The position numbers and the translations under genes were made by a program. Below, piece by piece: positions 20,004 to 34,589 of a stretch of DNA of 64,000 nt (its first letter is position 1; the number at the start of each line of letters is the position of its first letter). The DNA comes from Micropterix aruncella (Eukaryota > Arthropoda > Insecta > Lepidoptera > Micropterigidae): assembly GCA_944548615.1 (NCBI GenBank), contig OX155957.1, positions 3,030,795-3,094,794 on the forward strand. The letters run 5' to 3'. The notes under the pieces are model-generated. The model saw only the letters and a program-made list of their open reading frames with translations. It ran no database searches and was not told where the DNA came from.

Positions 20004-20646
20004 ATATTACATTACATTACATTACATTTTCGTCGTGTCCAATTGACGGCTAAAGACCGCTCTTGGACGTGTCAAAATAATTGGGTTATGTAGTAAGTTT
20101 CGTTACTACTCTTTACTGAACATACATAGTTAGTCAAGAATTAACTACTAGATTGTCAAACTATAAATATAAATAATCAAAATAAAAGTTTAATATTTGA
20201 AGTAGTTAGTGATTCGAAAAGATACTTAGTAAAATTATTTATCGTAATATTCAAATTGTCAGTAAAATGTTAAATAATCAAATTAAATCTACGTTATGCA
20301 TTTTAAACTAAAAGTACAGATATAAGACCATATAAAATAATCAGACAATAAGGCTCTACTTTTTTTAAGTAATTTAAATGAGCACAATATTTGAAAAATC
20401 ATGGCCCTCAAATTCGGCCAGATTATAGAAAGGGTGGCCTATCAGCATCTCTTTGATGTTTTTTTTAAATTTTATGTCCTCCAGCTGTTTAAATTTTGTA
20501 GGGAGTAGATTATACAATTTAATGCTAAGGTACAAGTAGCTTTTCTGTACTTTTGCCAGTCGTATTCGGGGTACGCATAAAAGGGAGCTACCGCGGGTAT
20601 GATGCGAGTGAATGTCTGCATTAATTGGTGTTTCTGTTAGGTGTTC
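20004..20646 (-). mobile_element. 5'-truncated LINE with (ATTAC)n tail, second copy of the 29.4 kb family
   Basis: The 3' tail reads (ATTAC)n on the plus strand (20004-20027), and the next ~620 bases match 29420-30037 closely. TTCTATAT occurs at both borders (20000-20007 and 20647-20654), a likely 8-base target duplication. The minus-strand coding part gives a C-terminus ending NLAEFEGHDFSNIVLI at 20374. This shows that the longer copy at 29.8 kb has a one-base deletion in its last codons. Confidence 0.8.
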
Positions 20647-20659
20647 TTCTATATGTTTT

Positions 20660-20967
20660 CTGTTCTGTTCTATATTTAGAACTATTCCTATTATATACAA
20701 ATAAGTAACTTTTTTAATTATATGTGGAACTAATAATGACTATGAAGATTTAAAAAATATATATTTTATTGATCAAATGATACACATCAATTAATATTAT
20801 TTTCGTGTGTTTACATTATTTATAAAAAATAACACGGCTGATATGAGGTCTAAACAAAATGCTTCTGCCAAAATTTGGTATGCAGTCGAAATGAATAACT
20901 TGAAATTGCCGCGTGCAGATTCCTTGCTTCTTGTTGCGTTGTCTTCCAGTAAATTCATGCTTTAAAT
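20660..20967. other. AT-rich, nothing recognised
   Basis: No coding or repeat structure noticed. Confidence 0.3.
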
Positions 20968-21060
20968 CAGCGGTGGGTAAAGTACGGCCCGCTGGCCAAC
21001 TCCGGCCCACGACAGGCTTTAATCCGGCCCGCCAGCAACAACTCATACTTTAAAGTATGA
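20968..21060 (+). mobile_element. hAT-type element end
   Basis: CAGCGGTGGGTAAAGTACGG followed by CCCGCTGGCC and CGGCCC repeats is a typical hAT terminal sequence. No partner end or transposase was found nearby, so only a fragment is claimed. Confidence 0.45.
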
Positions 21061-21256
21061 GTATTTAATTATTAATGGTGTTCAGAATAAAAAAATTACA
21101 GTATGTAATACGTATGTATTTTAACAAAGTAGTATTTAAAACAAAGCAGTGGGCCTAAATACCTTTTTCACTGTTAAAAATATCATCGTCTGAGCTCGAA
21201 CTGAGGAGATCATGGTCAATCAAAAGCAGTTCTATATTTCACATATAGGTACCTAC

Positions 21257-21402
21257 CATTTATTTATTTATTCATTTATTTATTTATTTACTTATGTATT
21301 TATATACTTATTTATTTATTTATTATACATATTTATTTATTTATTTGTTTATTATATTTGTTTTAATATTTTCATTATTATTATTATTATTATTATTATT
21401 TT
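21257..21402. repeat. TTTA/TTA microsatellite
   Basis: Imperfect (TTTA)n followed by (TTA)n at about 21375-21402. The frame through it is a composition artefact. Confidence 0.85.
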
Positions 21403-21660
21403 GACGACCACATTTTAGGCCAATTTAGTGTTATTAGCTTTTTACTAAAACTTGGACATTAGTAAGCAATCAAGCTTGATTGTAATATTAGAGTCCTATC
21501 CACCCTAGAACGGGCTAGTCCCAGTTGGGTGACAGAATCAAATAAGCAAAAGGTTAAGGTTTTGCCTTTCGGTTTCTGTTATTTTTGTAAGCAAATCAAT
21601 GTTTTATAGTAATTAATTCTTAAATAAATAAAATGGATAGTAAAGTAAAGCATCTACATA
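21403..21660 (+). repeat. Dispersed repeat, inverted copy at 52460-52690
   Basis: Shares CACATTTTAGG, TCCACCCTAGAA, 'CAGAATCAAATAAGCAAAA' and 'TTTATAGTAATTAATTC' with the reverse complement of 52460-52690. In both places a Penelope-like hairpin lies nearby (22.3 kb and 52.8 kb). Confidence 0.65.
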
Positions 21661-22329
21661 GATTTAGTGAAAAAAATGGGAGGTTTTTAAAAAATCTTTT
21701 ACTTATTTCATTTTGATACTGTTTACCAAACCCCTGTAAGCACAGAGCTTTACACGTATAGATGACTTAAAAAATATATCGACAGTTTCAGTCAATACAA
21801 TTTAGAGTATAAAGCCGAATAACATCGTTGGTTCGATAATGAGGTTGTTACCGGAAAATACGACATTGGTTCGTGTCAAATTTATTGTATTTTAAATAAC
21901 GTTGACGTCAGGCTATAACATAAAATTAAAAATAGTTTTTTATGGCATTTTTACGAGATATTGTGACATTTTAAGGGCGGTGAAATGGTTTGCTTCGATT
22001 GAAGTATTATTATTATCGTATGTGGCATAGAAAATTAGGAAAAGGAAAGAGAAATTTAAAGTAACATTGGAAAGTATACAATTGTGGGATTATCCTATAT
22101 TTTATGTGAGAGGCAGAAAGTGAAAATACCTATATAAACGTTCGTTATTCGAAAAATATTACTAATTAGTTAGTTTAGGTAGTAATTATTTGATCGTATC
22201 ATGAATAGGCTTATTCTGGATTGAGTAATTCTGTTTTGGACATTTTTATATTAATTATATTTTTATATTATTTATATTTTAATATTAGCACATTTAATGG
22301 TTGTTTTTTAAAAAATCCTTAACATTAGA
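21661..22329. other. AT-rich intergenic
   Basis: No coding or repeat partner recognised. Confidence 0.3.
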
Positions 22330-22525
22330 AATCGAAGACTATCGCGGTTGTTTGACATTATAAATAAGATAAAAACGAATATAACGCATGAAGTTTGTAG
22401 CACTTGACGTTTCAGCGATGTTGCAAGCGCTGTTGTCCAGGGTAGAAAGTCTACGCCGGTCAACGGCGGTTGCAACATCACCGAAACATCGGGTGCTACA
22501 AACTTCACGCGGTAAATTCGTTTTG
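22330..22525 (-). mobile_element. Penelope-like element terminal hairpin
   Basis: Arms 22375-22430 and 22464-22523 are imperfect reverse complements around GAAGTTTGTAGCAC. The outer bases (ATCGAAGACTATCGCGGTTG, 22330-22349) are shared with the Penelope-like copy at 52770-53315. Only the terminal structure remains; no coding. Confidence 0.6.
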
Positions 22526-22834
22526 CCAAAATCTATTTTTTGTATAAAATAATTTTATAAAAGAAATAAAAAATATATATAGATGCTTTTAAGTTCTATT
22601 CCCCTAATATTTTGAGACTTTAGAATTTCCAAATAAAGAAGCCATTGATCCCTGAACTAAATTTTTTATTGCCTTGGCAATAAAATGGTAGACTTTAGTG
22701 GTTTTCTTATTTCAAATGGTCCAAAAATATATGATAAATCATATAAACACTACTCTCGATCCCCGGTCACAGTAGTGATTTCTTCTCGCACTCCTCCGTA
22801 CGTGGAGACCGTCTTTATAATGCTTTACCAGCAC

Positions 22835-23790
<956 letters not shown>

Positions 23791-23990
23791 NNNNNNNNNN
23801 NNNNNNNNNNNNNNNNNNNNNNNNNNNNNNNNNNNNNNNNNNNNNNNNNNNNNNNNNNNNNNNNNNNNNNNNNNNNNNNNNNNNNNNNNNNNNNNNNNNN
23901 NNNNNNNNNNNNNNNNNNNNNNNNNNNNNNNNNNNNNNNNNNNNNNNNNNNNNNNNNNNNNNNNNNNNNNNNNNNNNNNNNNNNNNNNNN
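23791..23990. other. Assembly gap (200 N)
   Basis: Exactly 200 unknown bases inside the TA repeat, a round number that suggests a placeholder of arbitrary size. Confidence 0.99.
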
Positions 23991-24028
23991 ATATATATAT
24001 ATTAATATTTGATTGTAAATGTGTAAAT

Positions 24029-25706
<1,678 letters not shown>

Positions 25707-25729
25707 CTGAAAAAAATGATATGGATTTT

Positions 25730-26060
25730 TTGTTTTCAAATTTGAGTTTTTTTTGCAGACTGTTATATACAACATACAAAACTGATTATTGGAATCCACA
25801 TTGATACTTATACCCTTATCCTGGAAATGGTACAGAAATGTTTTTTGAGATTTTTGTACTTCAAGCAGTACGGATATTATCCATTTTTGTATCCGACTGC
25901 ATTTATCACAGGAATGGTTGGCTATAATTCTCTCTGCCTCAGAAGAGAAATGCTGACCATGTCCTATGTTTTCAATCTAATTCGTGATAAAACTGATAAC
26001 CCTAGCTTACTAGCAAAGGTGGATCTTTCATACCAAATAACTATCTCCGTACTCGATAGC
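25730..26060 (+). pseudogene. LINE reverse transcriptase C-terminal fragment
   Basis: The frame reads IDTYTLILEMVQKCFLRFLY, then FKQYGYYPFLYPTAFITGMV and 'LCLRREMLTMSYVFNLIRDKTDNPSLLAKVD'-type sequence. This is the conserved region after the thumb in Jockey-like LINEs (E-x-V-Q-x-x-FLR-x-L, Y-G-YYPF-YPT). About 90 codons are in frame; the catalytic core and 3' untranslated region are absent. It joins a GC-rich repeat fragment at about 26094. Confidence 0.7.
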
Positions 26061-26093
26061 ACCATCTTTTCGGGGAGCCGTTCTCGCGCACTA

Positions 26094-26195
26094 ACCTTAC
26101 GAGGTGGAACTTGTTGGCGATAGGTGTTGACCCGTGAGTGTGACCAACCCTGAACAGAATGGGTCTTCGTGGCCAACTCAGCAAGGGCCCATTAA
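26094..26195 (+). repeat. GC-rich dispersed repeat, tail fragment
   Basis: Matches 6900-7000: GTTGACCCGTGAGTG, then GGCCAACTCAGCAAGG. Directly followed by the 118-base tandem repeat. Confidence 0.7.
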
Positions 26196-26200
26196 CTCCC

Positions 26201-26610
26201 TAACCTGATTCTACACCCAGGATCGGCCCCCGACGAGGATACTCTTCCACGGTCAACAGCACAGACACACAATTTTGTATACGCATTTAATTATGTAATC
26301 CCGTTCTAAATTTCATCATGACATGGCTGCAACACCTAGCGGGGAGCTATGAGGGGACTAATCAACGGCCAATAGCACACAAACGAAATTTTTGTATACG
26401 CATTTAATTATAATAGCCCGTTCTAAGTTTCACCGCGACAGTGCTGCTGCACTCAGGGTTGTCTGCCAACGAGGGGACTCCTTGACTGTCAACACCACAA
26501 ACACGAAATTCTGTATAGCATTCAATTATGATAGCCCATTCTAAGACACTCTGTCTACTATGACATGGCTGCTGCACCCAGAGTTGGCTCGGGATAGAGC
26601 ATTTTAATAT
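26201..26610 (+). repeat. ~118-base tandem repeat, locus 2 (about 3.4 units)
   Basis: Units begin at TAACCTGATTCTACACCCAG and recur with hallmarks CAACAGCACA, 'TTTTGTATACGCATTTAATTA' and 'CATGACATGGCTGC'. Units differ by 10-20 percent. The 3' flank (AGAGCATTTTAATATAAGCT) matches the one at 18.38 kb. Confidence 0.82.
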
Positions 26611-26689
26611 AAGCTTTTTTTTTAAATGAGTTTTTTCTATAAACTTATTTGTATAATTATTATTTATTCAAAGCCTCGTAAAAATAATA

Positions 26690-27356
26690 TGTTAATAGAA
26701 GCCACTGCCGTTTTTCATTGTATCGGATCACGGTGCAAATAAAGCTCTCCTTTTCTTTGTCGGTGGCGGCGCAAACGGCTCTCGATAATAGGGCACTCAT
26801 TACACAAGTTTTAAGTACTAGGCGGCCACATTATAAGCGGCAGCGGCGGCGGCGCCTCTTCAACACGTCACATCGGACAGATTGAAATTCCCATGTGGAT
26901 TTTATGTCATCTGCGGATCCTTGAGACGGACAGTAAACGGAATCATTGCCGCAATAGAAAAGCCATTAAATCGACTAACGACGCGGCATAACTTTCTATC
27001 GCAGGCCACAAATCGATTTTAAGGTCTTAATTAAGGCAGTGAGACCACTGCATACCGCCGAGTTATGACTTCATTACGACCGCTCTTAAAATTACTTTCA
27101 GCTGCGGGACATATTAAGCGGATTTAAAGGTCTATATGCTGAGATTAAGTATCTTTTAAATGGGGATGAGCTTAAATGGAGTATGCACGGAATTCGAGGT
27201 ATCTGCGGTATCTATACAGGTGTATACATTTTGTTGTTTTCTGAATAACTTTGCAGAAAAGAGAAATAATTTAAAAAGACGCGTTCTTTCAAAGTAAAAT
27301 TAAGTAAAGCGCGAAAAAGATTCCTTTACCAAAGCAACTTATTCTATAATATGATA
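26690..27356. other. Unique sequence with a GC-rich patch
   Basis: 26755-27110 is GC- and CpG-rich with no repeat partner and contains GGCAGCGGCGGCGGCGCC (26850 region). No coding frame is supported. It is a candidate conserved non-coding element. Confidence 0.35.
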
Positions 27357-28102
27357 CCATAGAGCAGCGGTTCCCGTACTGGGTTCCGTGGAACCTACAG
27401 GTTCCGCGAGATCTCCATAAGCGTTTCGCTAATTTTCTCTCGACGACTTCTGTTGTATTTTGGTTGGACATAGATAGGGACCCACCAGTAGCTGGAAATG
27501 ATATTATGATTTTACCCCCCTTTTGAAATGTCGTGTTTACATGCGAAAAAACTTATTTGTAAGCATGACTGGATAATTTCCCTTATTTAAGAGGTAAACG
27601 TCTGACGTAAAGCCGATTTGAGGCAATAATCCAAAGAACATTGAAACAATTTATTGATTCTAAAAGGCCTCACTTTTCGGTTGTTAATTGGCTTAAAAGA
27701 TTACTTGCACATGCATCAAATATTCAACCAGTAAAAAAAATCCTTACTTTTCTAATATTTAAAATCTATGTATTTAAAACAAAAAAGGTGGTGCATTTTA
27801 GACTATTATTGTCGTAGTAATTATTTAACAAATTTGACTTGTCTTCGATTTTATATCGTATCGTGTCTTGACAGTCAACTAATTTTGACGTAATAGACAG
27901 TCAACTAATTTTAATGTAATTTTGATATAATTGGGTTAAATTCTTTTTATAGATCATATATTTTTATAAAACTGCATGCAACCCAATGGGAGGGAGGTAG
28001 GGCGTATACCGTATCTTAACTTCCCCCAGTTAAGGGTTTTGCCAAACGCGTGACTCACTAAATTTTCGTATCTGAAAAAGTTTGGGAACCGTTGGCATAG
28101 AG
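27357..28102. mobile_element. hAT-type element with 8-base target duplication
   Basis: The element 27365-28094 (730 bases) starts CAGCGGTTCCCGTACT and ends AGTTTGGGAACCGTTG, an imperfect hAT-type inverted repeat. It is flanked by CCATAGAG (27357-27364) and GCATAGAG (28095-28102), 7 of 8 identical. The interior has no transposase signature, so it is non-autonomous. Confidence 0.85.
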
Positions 28103-28109
28103 CATCAGG

Positions 28110-29395
28110 GTCCTTGAAGATTATCATTTCAAGAAAATAAATATAAATATACTTACCAAGAAGAACCCTTAGCTATTGCAATAAGGATTTAGTAATTTTA
28201 GATTACTCCACATTTTTGATATGTCAATAAAATACATTGTGTAACCCAAAGTATTTAAGTAGGGAAAGTCTCGTTTTCGAGCAAAAAATATAATTTTAGT
28301 TCGCATCGGATTTCCACGTTTTGAGATCTTGGGATTCCAAGAATGTTATTTCTCGAAAAGAACCAAATTATATACGAAATTAATTCGTCTTAATGAGATA
28401 TTTCCAGCGCTAATGAAAGATATAGGGAATTTTTATTTAATTAAAAAGGCGGTCTTCTCGAAATTTAAAAAAAACATAATTCCGTTAATATGGCTCGTAA
28501 AAAAGCAAATAAATGTTACTTTGAATTCTGAAAACATTGCATACATCTCATGTTTTTACTATTTTTCGATATCTTCAGCGGGTTTTGAAATTATAATATT
28601 ATAATCTGTAAATTGCGAATGCCACATAACAATATTTTTTAATGAAAGCCGTAATATCAGAAATATATTTTTTAATGAAAGCCGTAATATTGAATTAAAT
28701 ATTATACACTTAGAATCAAGAATTGGGCATCATTCAAGGTATAGTTATTAGGTTATACATTTTTACTGTGTCCTATGATATAGAAATGCCGCTTTAGAAA
28801 GATATGTTTATTTGCGTATTTATACTATCCTCTGAATAGCTCCAGCGACCAAGACAACTGGGGTCTGAAAAAAAAACCGACAAAAGAGAATGGGCATTTT
28901 GGGCCTACTTTTCCAATAGCTGTAAATCATATACCATTGGAAGAACCTCTTTATTTAGAAAATTTATTACTAAGACGACTTACCTCAATTATGAGCGGTT
29001 TCTAACTTATATCCTATTAAATATGGCTAATTGCCTGATATCGCTTAGGGCACCTAATACATCCAGGCATTGTATTTTTAATAACTATTTAAACGAAAAC
29101 CTTCGAAGAAAACCCATATCGATAAACTACATACGCTGTTTGAGTACAAACTATATATTCCTAAGAATGCTCGGGAATGTCAAGAGTATATTAAAAACTC
29201 TATAAGTATACATTAGCATAAATATGTAAAAGCATTAGCATAACTATAACAACTAAGAATTCTATTAGACTAAATTAGCATTAACATCACTATGTAGAAT
29301 AATTAGGGTAAACCAAGCAAGTTAAGATAAGTTAGGTTATGTTAGGACATAAGTATAGATATCTAGTGTAAATCATTTTTATTAGTGTAATCATT
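28110..29395. other. AT-rich intergenic with small repeats
   Basis: A 35-base segment with TTTTTAATGAAAGCCGTAAT is tandemly duplicated (28635-28697). 28930-28995 is related to the reverse complement of 31685-31742 ('ACTTACCTCAATT'). The frames 28329-28604 and 29023-29205 have no recognised domain. Confidence 0.4.
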
Positions 29396-31013
29396 TATTA
29401 TTACATTACATTACATTACATTTTCGTCGTGTCCAATTGACGGCTAAAGACCGCTCTTGGACGTGTCAAAATAATTGGGTTATGTAGTAAGTTTCGCTAC
29501 TACTCTTTACTGAACATACATAGTTAGTCAAGAATTAACTACTAGATTGTCAAACTATAAATATAAATAATCAAAATAGAAGCTTAATATTTGAAGTAGT
29601 TAGTGATTCGAAAAGATACGTAGTAAAATTATTTATCGTATTCAAATTGTCAGTAAAATGTTAAATAATCAAATTAAATCTACGTTATGCATTTTAAACT
29701 AAAAGTACAGATATAAGACCATATAAAATAATCAGACAATAAGGCTCTACTTTTTTAAGTAATTTAAATGGGCACAATATTTGATAAATCGTGGCCCTCA
29801 ATTCGGCCAAATTATAGAAAGAGTGGCCTATCAGCATCTCCTTGATGTGTTTTTTAATTTTTATGTCCTCCAGCTGTTTAAATTTTGTAGGGAGTAGATT
29901 ATAGAATTTAATGCTAAGGTACAAGTAGCTTTTCTGTACTTTTGCCAGTCGTATTCGGGGTACGCATAAAAGGGAGCTACCGCGGGTATGATGCGAGTGA
30001 ATGGCTGCATTAATTGGGGTTTCTGTTAGGTGCTGTCTAGCATACATTAAACACTGGTATATGAACGCCGAATACATAGTCATTACCCTTGCCTTGATGA
30101 AATATTCTTTGCATGAGGTCCTAGTCGTTACCTGATACATGCTGCGCAGTGCTCTCTTTTGCAAAAGAAAGATTCTTTTACTGGTTGCAGCATTTCCCCA
30201 AAATAGTAGTCCATAAGTCATTAATGAGTTAAAATACGCAAAGTATACTGATTTGGCTGCCGCAAAACCACAAAGACTTCTGATTTTTTTAATAGAGTAT
30301 ATCGAGCTACATAGCTTACTAGCTAATTGTTGGATGTGCGCATTCCATTGTAATTTACTGTCAATTCTTAATCCTAGAAAATTTATATCTTCTTTGATGT
30401 CGATTTCAAAATAGTCGTGTAATTCATTTAAATAGTCAACATTGGCAGGTCTTAAGCGAAAAGGAATTATTTTTGATTTTGTAATATTTAGACGTAATTC
30501 ATTAGAATTAAACCAAATCAAGAGTTGATCAATCGTATACCTAATTCTATTTATTAATGATTCCTTATTTTGGTCACAGAAGATAAGAGATGTGTCATCT
30601 GCAAACAGTGTAATGTCATCATTCTCGGATGACACACATCCCGGCAAGTCATTGGTGTACACTAAAAATAAAAATGGACCTAGAATGGAACCTTGAGGTA
30701 CACCCTTTGTTACTAGAATCGGTTGGCTTCTTGTTCCATTTACTTCTGTCGTTTGATACCTATTTTGCAGGTATGATTGAATTAGATTTAGCCCTTTGTC
30801 TCTGATACCATAGTGTTCTAATTTATTCAGTAGAATATTGTGGTTAACGCAGTCAAATGCTTTTGATAGGTCACAAAACAGACCAACAACTGTTTTTGAA
30901 CTATCCAGCCCATTCAATAACTCATGCAGTAGTTTCGATGTAGCATTAACAGTCGATAATCCTGCCCGAAAACCAAACTGTTTACTGTTAATAATGTCGT
31001 GAGTGTCGAAATT
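29396..31013 (-). mobile_element. LINE with (ATTAC)n tail, reverse transcriptase half
   Basis: The longest LINE copy here: tail at 29396-29422, ~340-base 3' untranslated region, then the reverse transcriptase half of ORF2 on the minus strand. 5'-truncated near 31013. Same family as 20004-20646. AAGTA-AGATAT-TAGTGTA-like words occur on both sides (29351-29370, 31036-31055) but leave extra bases beside the tail, so a target duplication is not certain. Confidence 0.85.
29694..31010 (-). pseudogene. Non-LTR reverse transcriptase, 5'-truncated
   Basis: About 430 codons open on the minus strand. Reverse transcriptase boxes in order: KQFGFRAGLST, FCDLSKAFDCVNH (first catalytic aspartate), GVPQGSILGPFLFLVYTNDL, and LFADDTSLI (catalytic FADD). 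The thumb and the C-terminal W-G region (MTYGLLFWGNAATSKR) follow. The endonuclease half is missing. Against the copy at 20.4 kb this one lacks one A in the codons before the end (about 29802). The true stop would then fall near 29767, and the last ~25 codons to 29694 are out of frame. The catalytic boxes are otherwise intact, so the copy is young but not autonomous. The type is CR1/Jockey-like; the exact clade is not settled. Confidence 0.9.
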
Positions 31014-31059
31014 GTAATGTAATTGTAAACAAAGTAAGTACAGATATTTAGTGTATACC

Positions 31060-31395
31060 AAGATAATTAGTATAGGTTAGGTTATGTTAGGCTAAGAAGA
31101 AGGGATATTAATTTAGTTGAAAATCATTTATTTACTGTAATTATTTATAAGTGAATATTCAGCTAGTTATTATAGGAAATGTTATTTTAGGTTAGGTTAG
31201 GAAGTCAATACATCTAATTAATGTAAAAAGTTATAATAGTTAATATAAGTATAATAGGTAATACATAATATAAGTCAGATATGAACACATTGTTGTTAGT
31301 TACCCACTGAAAAGGCACTAGCCTTAGTGGGGAACTGTGACATGTAATTTGTATCTTTTTTATGAATAAAGACTGCTACCAAAAAAAAATATATA
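31060..31395 (+). repeat. Retroelement 3' end with polyadenylation signal and A-run
   Basis: Block shared with 3224-3410, then AATAAA at about 31364 and an A-run at about 31380. It fits the 3' end of a reverse-transcribed polyadenylated RNA. It also contains short TTAGG runs (31187-31201). Confidence 0.5.
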
Positions 31396-32240
31396 TATAT
31401 AGGGGTAATACTGAGAAATGTTGCTGGAACTCTGTCATGTGTCTCATGATTTTATTGCCGCTCTGTTTACTGACGTATATAATATGTTAAGGTCAGCTAT
31501 CCATAATCGTGTACTCAGTGAACGTACACCATAGTATACTATCTTTTATGGATCTTCATTACAAATAATATATTTTAAATAAATGGCATCATAGTAGGAA
31601 GCCATATTTAAAAAGATTTCGAACTTCCCGAATAAATGGCCTTATTTAAGGTGATTCCGAACTTCAAAATTCCGAAACGTCTCACAATTGAGGTAAGTTA
31701 TCATAGACAAAAATATTCCAGAGAAGTAGATATTTCCAATGGCAAAAGCGTTATTGTTATTAAATAAATGGGCCCAGCGGTCATTTAGGTAATATAATTT
31801 TCGGCAGTCATTCGATCATTTGGCTTTATTCTCCTTGATTGCGATTCGGATTTCTGATAAAATCTTTCCAGGCTTAACTTCGTTAATTAAAGTAGCTTCT
31901 TTTGCCACAGGAATCCAAATTGGCCCTTCGATGTTTATATTTTCGTACAGGAAAATAAAATCGCAGCATGCAATTACTGCGCGTTTTGTCTCATGTCATT
32001 AAATTGTGAAATCATTGTTTCGCGATAATTTAATACAAGTTAACAAATTGCACTTTAATTCAAAGTATGAAAATTAACCCAGACAGAATTAAATAATATG
32101 TATTTACATATTTCATACTTGTCAAAGCATTGGCAGCGCGAAATATCATATATAATTCAGCTATAGTTATTTAAAAGACTGCTAGTGCCTTCCTATATTT
32201 ATTAACATTTTAATGAAAATATAGTTATTAGATTGATTCT
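31396..32240. other. AT-rich intergenic
   Basis: Apart from the weak inverted match to 28.9 kb (31600-31742), nothing recognised. Confidence 0.3.
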
Positions 32241-32954
32241 ACCGGTTGGGCCATCTAAAGTTTTAGATTTGAATTATTGGTTCTTTTGTTTTTGTAAGGT
32301 AGAATGACATTCATTTATTGTCAGAAAATTTGTTTTATGTTTGACATTTGCAAAATGGCACGCTATACGCTCGAACAAAATTGGGAAATATTGAAAACTT
32401 ACTTCCAAATCGGTGAGTCTTTAATGGCGAGCGTTACCGTGCCATGATCAACGAATTTTTGTTTACAAAAGTTGAAGAGGACGGTTCCAACAGGACGGCG
32501 CAACTTGTCACTCAGCCAAAGTAACAATCGAACTTTTGGGCACCGGTTTCGAAAACTGAATACTCAACCGAAATTCTGATGTCAATTAGCCGCCTTGGAG
32601 CTGTGATTTGAGCCCGTTGGACAATTTTCTGTGATTTTACGCTAACCATCCAGAGACAATTAAGGCCTTGAAACACAAAATCGTAGTTGCCATTCTTGAA
32701 TGGCAACTTCGATTTTCGGAATAGCTACTTCAAATCGCAACTTCCGGCTTGAATTTCAAGAAAATCGGAAAGTACACATTGGGTTGATCGAATGGAGTAC
32801 TGCCGACCAGCCGAGGCGGTCATTTGAATGATATTGCATTTCATTCTTAAATGTCAAAGTTCTACCTTTCTAATAAAAGAAGATTTTTGAAAAAATATTT
32901 ATTAGTTTTTTTATAGCCTATTCAAATTTAAAATTTTAAATGGCCCACCCTTTA
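32240..32954 (+). mobile_element. mariner/Tc1-superfamily deletion derivative (DD41D spacing)
   Basis: 32242-32952 (711 bases) is bounded by TA on both sides. The inverted ends are GGTTGGGCCATCTAAAGTTT on the left and the reverse complement of AAAATTTTAAATGGCCCACC on the right. It holds the two ends of a transposase gene joined by an internal deletion. Confidence 0.85.
32355..32700 (+). pseudogene. Transposase, internally deleted, DD41D-type
   Basis: From ATG 32355 the frame reads MARYTLEQNWEILKTYFQIG, the N-terminal helix-turn-helix start of many insect mariner-like transposases. At about 32415 it jumps into NGERYRAMINEFLFTKVEED and QQDGATCHSAKVTIELL, the second catalytic aspartate being QQD (32494-32496). 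PPWSCDLSPLDNF follows. The aspartate of PLD is at 32620-32622, exactly 123 bases (41 codons) after the first GAC. Two stops lie between (TGA, TAG at the W of an expected NWPP). D-41-D spacing is that of the DD41D group (rosa/visitor). The first catalytic aspartate region is deleted, so it is inactive. Confidence 0.85.
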
Positions 32955-33004
32955 TAAGTAAATAAAAGAAGCTATTTGGAAAATATCTGAAATCTGTAGT
33001 GGAA

Positions 33005-33728
33005 TTACATCTATAATTATTCGAATAAAATTATTAATAATATATTATGTAGGTACTATTATATAAAATTTACTCTTTCGACGGCCATTTCAGATTATAT
33101 TATAGTTTATATTTACACTGAATAAAACATTTTTATTTTAATTTGGTGTTTTGACGTTAAAAAAACTGTTAATAATTGCCATCTTTACTATAAATAGTCG
33201 GTAAGTAAGTATTTGCGAACATTCAAGACAAATGTTGCGTCCAAAAAGGCATTTCTATAGGAATGTTTACCACATTATCATTACTTCTGCCAATTTATTA
33301 TAAGTAGTGTATAGGGTCACGATATATTTTCGGTGCATCTTAAGATTAACTTGATAACTTGAAACAAGTTGTATAAATTGCAAAAAAGTTTGAGTGGCCC
33401 TGCGTATAGGTACGTAGATAATGTACGAAATATAATGCATGATATTTTATATATTTGACAAATTAATCATTTCTTACATGATATATAAGTATGAAGTTTC
33501 ATTATATGTATGTATGCTTTAAAAAAATATATACAGGTACTTTACTAGGCATTCGCCTATATACCTATTGGAAGGTAGGCAAGTTTATTCAGTGTTAATA
33601 TAAACTATAATATAATCTGAACAGGCCGTTGAATGAGTAAATTATATATAATAGTACCTGCATAATATATTACTATTAATTTTATTCGAATAATTCTAGA
33701 TGTAATATGCCTATTGGAAGGTAGGCAA
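33005..33728. repeat. Inverted 123-base pair; one copy with 19-base target duplication
   Basis: 33005-33127 and 33583-33705 are reverse complements at about 90 percent identity. The second lies in an insert (33583-33709) bounded by a perfect direct repeat CCTATTGGAAGGTAGGCAA (33564-33582 and 33710-33728). Read in the first copy's sense, both end in CACTGAATAAA, i.e. at an AATAAA word. It is a retrocopy-like short element of unknown family. Confidence 0.8.
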
Positions 33729-34589
33729 CAACTAACGCATTAGATCCTTATCTATATAATTGCGGTTTCGGTAATAAATACTTTAAACTTGCCTTGGATA
33801 ACTTCGATACTTTAAACTTGCCTTGGAAAACTACGGTTTGAGTCGAAATTACAAATTATAATTATATTTCTTTATTCAATAATTTCATATGACACATTTT
33901 TCCTTTTTCAAAATCAGTTTTCCATTTGTCTTTATACCGTTTTTTATTGCTTGGATATTTTCGTTTGTTTCAGTTCTGGAAATGATAAGACGTTTCAATC
34001 ATGGACATTTTGAAAACTTGCGGTATACAATACAATACAATACAATACAATCAACTACTCCAGTAGATATGCATTCCTACACTTGGATGCGTCACAAAAT
34101 TAAATGCTTAAAATTTAATTATTAAAAACATAAGTATCATGATAGTTGTCATGGCTGTAATATTATATTAAATATTACCTACTTACAAATAATCACAATA
34201 TACTAATGTCATTAAATAGTAAGAGAGAATAATATATAAAAATAGAAATGAAAATTCTATGTAGAATAATCAACGTAAAATTATTTTATTGTCAATCCAG
34301 CAATATGCCTTTGTATTTTTTAAACATAAATAGATGTATAATAAGTATGTTATGAATATGAGGGCTTGCGCCGATGTTTTCCATTAATGCTTCTTGTACA
34401 ACTAACCGAAAATGTGTACAGTCAAGAACTGTAAGCAATGATGGAGAAGATCGTGTATAAACAACTGAGCCCAACAAAGTACGACCACATACTTAATAGC
34501 AAACAGTCGCAAGTCACATACCTAATAGCAAACAGCGCGAGTACCAACTGATGATATTTCGTCACCCACCGTACTCAACAAACCTTGCT
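33729..34589. other. AT-rich intergenic with microsatellites
   Basis: A 29-base unit with CTTTAAACTTGCCTTGGA is repeated at 33781 and 33810. (TACAA)n lies at 34024-34051. No coding recognised. Confidence 0.45.

Noticed and set aside
29023..29205. Small host exon
   Set aside because: No family signature, AT-driven codons, and it lies among retroelement-like 3' sequence.
31187..31201. Interstitial telomere repeat (TTAGG)n
   Set aside because: Only three units; such words are frequent in LINE 3' regions here.
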